From: Edolisoma coerulescens
Taxonomy: Eukaryota; Chordata; Aves; Passeriformes; Campephagidae
Assembly: GCA_013397115.1 (NCBI GenBank)
Contig: VWZW01001240.1
Span: 692,722-756,721, forward strand
Length of the DNA: 64,000 bases
Direction: 5' to 3'
A program made the position numbers and the translations under genes. Positions 61,228 through 64,000 of this stretch are shown one piece after another. The first letter of the stretch is position 1. Each line of letters begins with the position of its first letter. Under the pieces are notes generated by a model. The model saw nothing but the letters and a program-made list of their open reading frames with translations, did no database searches and had not been told where the DNA came from.

Positions 61228-64000
61228 CTGAAGGTGGCAGTGTCAAGGTACAAACACAAATCTGAGTGATCCAGAAGAAGAGTCTCAGTCCCCAGCCCAC
61301 AACCTGGTTCTGATCACCCTTGAATTGCCTGAGGTCTTCCTCTCTGGTAAAACAGCAAGAGCATCAGAAACACGGGGCTAAATACGAGGAATTAGATGAT
61401 GCTTCGTTTAGAATTCTTTTCCTCAAGTCCCTCAGATATTGGCAAAATGACTAAGGCTCTTGTGCTATACTGAGCCATTTAAAGGAAAGCAAAGTTTTCA
61501 CAAACTCACATTTACCATCTCAATGGAGAAATTCTGGTATTTATCTCCTGTGAAACTCAGAGACATTTTCTTTTGTGATTAAAAATGGAGGAAAGCCAAA
61601 GAAATTTAAGAGGACTTTGGATGTGTGGTCTGAGACAGCAGTTTTACAATGCTTTTCCCCATATGTGATATATCTTTTTGAAAATTTTGATCTTACACCT
61701 CTAATTTTAGGCCTAAATACGACAAGCTGGCACTATGCTGATCATAGCAGATCACTTATTTCTACAATACATCAATTATAATTCACAAGGAATGCTCACC
61801 TATTGTAACTATTATCTGGTTTTAAAAATACATTAAGATAATTAAGACTATTTCCTTTTAAGCACAGTGTTCACAACCCTGTAAATATAGTTTGATTTAA
61901 TTCTACCTTGGTGACTGTGATTTGTGAGTCAGTGAAATGAAGCTATAAAGTAAATAATGGGAGATGCTGCTCAGTCATCTGATCTGCTGTGTTCACAGTA
62001 ATTAATAATTGCTATGATTCCTCACTTGGAAGTCAATTCTGTAACATTATTAGTATGGTCCAGAATTCTTAGCAGAGCCTCAGTTGTGTAGATCCAACAA
62101 GCAAGTACTTGATTCTAATTTCAATTCCCTGCAGACAGGATTCTTTGCTGACTTACAGAATAGTATTTGCAGAATGAAGACCTTAAAGTAACCTTTAACA
62201 CCACTTGAACTTTCATGACCAAAGGCTATAAAAATTATTTTTTTCCAGTATTAAAACAAGTGTTCAAAGGACTATTTGAAGAAAATTAAGTTCCATTCCA
62301 TTGTATTACAGTCATCTTTATTTTTACTGCATCTTGAAGCCTGCAGGTATTCAGGAATATTCTCTATAATCCAGGAAAGGTAAGTAGGAGCTGCTCTGCA
62401 GTTAACAGGTTCACAAAAAGGTTACATCAACCTGATTGTCAAGAACCACATGAGACATTTGAAATAAGGAGAGATTAATACATGTGAAAGATCAATTATT
62501 TCCATAAGCACAGAGACAACATGTTTACATACACCAAGGTTATATTGTAGGAATCACACCTACAATTCTGATAGGAGAGAAAACCAGACATTTTCTCTAA
62601 GTGTCACAATGCATGTCATCACAATCACAAGATGTAGTGACAGGTTTTGATCATTTTTCAAAATCCAGATGAGGACAGGCAAGTCTTTAATGGATATTTG
62701 CTAAAGTGGGAGCAGAACTGAGCAAGCTCTACCTGTAGCAGCTCCCAACAGAACAGGAGAAGACTGGTCCCAGCTGTGGGTGTTAATCTGCTTTGAAAAT
62801 CTGTGTCTCAGGGTTTTTTTAATACATAGTCAGCTATGCCACCGTTATTCTCCTTCTCTCTTGTTACAATTTACGATATTAACATTTAAGAAAGGACAAA
62901 AATATATTTAGAAAGCAGGTACTTGGAAGCAAAACAATCCTTGATGGGGACAAAAAACCTAGTTTTGTGGGGTTTTAGTTCTGAAGTACTGTGTCCCTTG
63001 ATAAGTTGCTGGGCATAGTAAACCCCTTGTAATTCATTTGTGCCTTCCCAGTGCATTGTACAAAGCACAACCATAAAGGATGCTGTTGGCTAAACCTGGG
63101 GCCCAAGGGAAGAGCTGCAAAGTTGCTTGGCAGACCTGATTTCCATACCAGAAATAAAGGAATAGAAAAACTAATTAATTTTACTCACAAAAAGGAAATC
63201 CACATCAACACTAAAACAGGAAAAAGGACATTCGTTTAATCTGAGTTCATTTTTCAAAAGAAGAGAAGGGAAGCTTGTACCCTTAGGGCATCTGATACTT
63301 AAGTAGATAATTAGCCTTCTTCTGCAGCACTGCTTTATTATCATGGCTCAATGAACCATTTATAAATGAAGAATTTCCCTTCACTTACCTCTAGCAAAAC
63401 TGCTGCTTACATTAAGACAAGTTTTCTTTTCTCCTTTAGAATTTTCCCCAGCAGTTTCTCGCCCTTTCAGATTCACACACACCTCACCAGCTATTGTTTG
63501 TTCTCTACCTAGCTCAGGGCCACAGCCACAACTTTTGCCTTAATGATGGTTTCTACAACCTGATGTTAGCATTGTACTACTTGCCACTTGTGGAAAGTAG
63601 TGGGTTGTAGAAAACATGAGCTAAACGGCTCTTGGGAAAGCTTTTGTTTCCATGGCACATCGCAGAGGGAGCAAGGGCTGGTTCTGACCAAGACAGGACA
63701 GGTTTTCTCTTAATTTTGTCAATAATCTGCACTGTCATTTCATAAATTCTCTGTATCTCTCTCAGTCTCTCCTCTTCCACACATTATCTGCTTAGATAGC
63801 ATTTGCCAGTTGCTGCAGTGGAGGCTTCTTATTAACCATGAACCTCTCAGCTCATGTGAGACCACCAGTGCTCCTGCAGTTCCTAACGCTGCATCCATGG
63901 CATTCTGCAAAAAGGACTTGCACTTCCTCCTTACATTACCAAAACTCATTTACAACTCAAACTAGATTTGAGCTATATTTCTGTCTTTGAATTTGATAAA
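61228..64000 (-). other. FHIT: FHIT intron 5 (3' part)
   Basis: Intron upstream of the 146-nt exon. No match to the expected N-terminal coding exon (beginning MSFRFGQ in human) was found; the minus-strand frame starting MSFGNV at 63949 is unrelated. I see no recognisable mobile element or RNA gene. Confidence 0.85.

Noticed and set aside
60938..61231. Plus-strand open frame containing GLGKKAESLMKQ
   Set aside because: It is the antisense shadow of the FHIT exon at 61082-61227 and its intron.
62347..62379. 33-nt microexon-like unit (CTGCAG before, AAAG|GTAAGT after) on the plus strand
   Set aside because: It is antisense to FHIT, the pyrimidine tract is interrupted by an AG, and two frames are open, so there is no coding evidence.
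63740..63949. Minus-strand frame starting MSFGNV, considered as the FHIT N-terminus
   Set aside because: Only the first three residues agree with Fhit (MSF); the rest does not match.

Overview
The window is bird nuclear DNA, most likely from a songbird. It lies almost entirely inside one gene, FHIT (fragile histidine triad, a diadenosine triphosphate hydrolase), transcribed on the minus strand. Three coding exons can be read directly: 61082-61227 (about residues 35-83), a 30-nt microexon at 60166-60195 (DGPEAGQTVK, residues 84-93), and 4947-5015, which carries the catalytic HVHVHV triad. In human-style numbering these are exons 6, 7 and 8. The first coding exon (N-terminus) and the last coding exon (C-terminus) are not in the window, which fits the very large introns known for this gene.

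Layout, left to right. 1-4946 is part of intron 8. It holds an isolated CpG-rich, promoter-like block (about 391-859, ending at a single N at 860), a downstream stretch of broken open frames, and a minus-strand CR1 fragment. 5016-60165 is intron 7, about 55 kb. It contains a long imperfect palindrome (6608-6750), a solo LTR with a second LTR nested inside it (13596-15645 and 14025-15171, each with 6-bp target-site duplications), another solo LTR (25069-25378), an old amniote MIR-type SINE (34335-34575), a minus-strand, internally deleted copy of the nested LTR family (about 38549-38940), several simple repeats, a G-quadruplex motif and a Z-DNA-type alternating tract. 60196-61081 is the short intron 6. 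61228-64000 is the 3' part of intron 5.

Bird origin is inferred from the CR1 fragment, from LTRs resembling families I know from songbirds, and from the FHIT protein sequence. No tRNA, rRNA, CRISPR array or bacterial-type operon is present. Apart from the three FHIT exons I found no open frame that I can assign to a known protein; the other open frames are treated as chance, relics or weak candidates. The most useful points for a second look are the microexon and the weak splice donor beside it, the nested LTRs, the long palindrome, the intronic CpG island, and a recursive-splice-like site on the FHIT strand.
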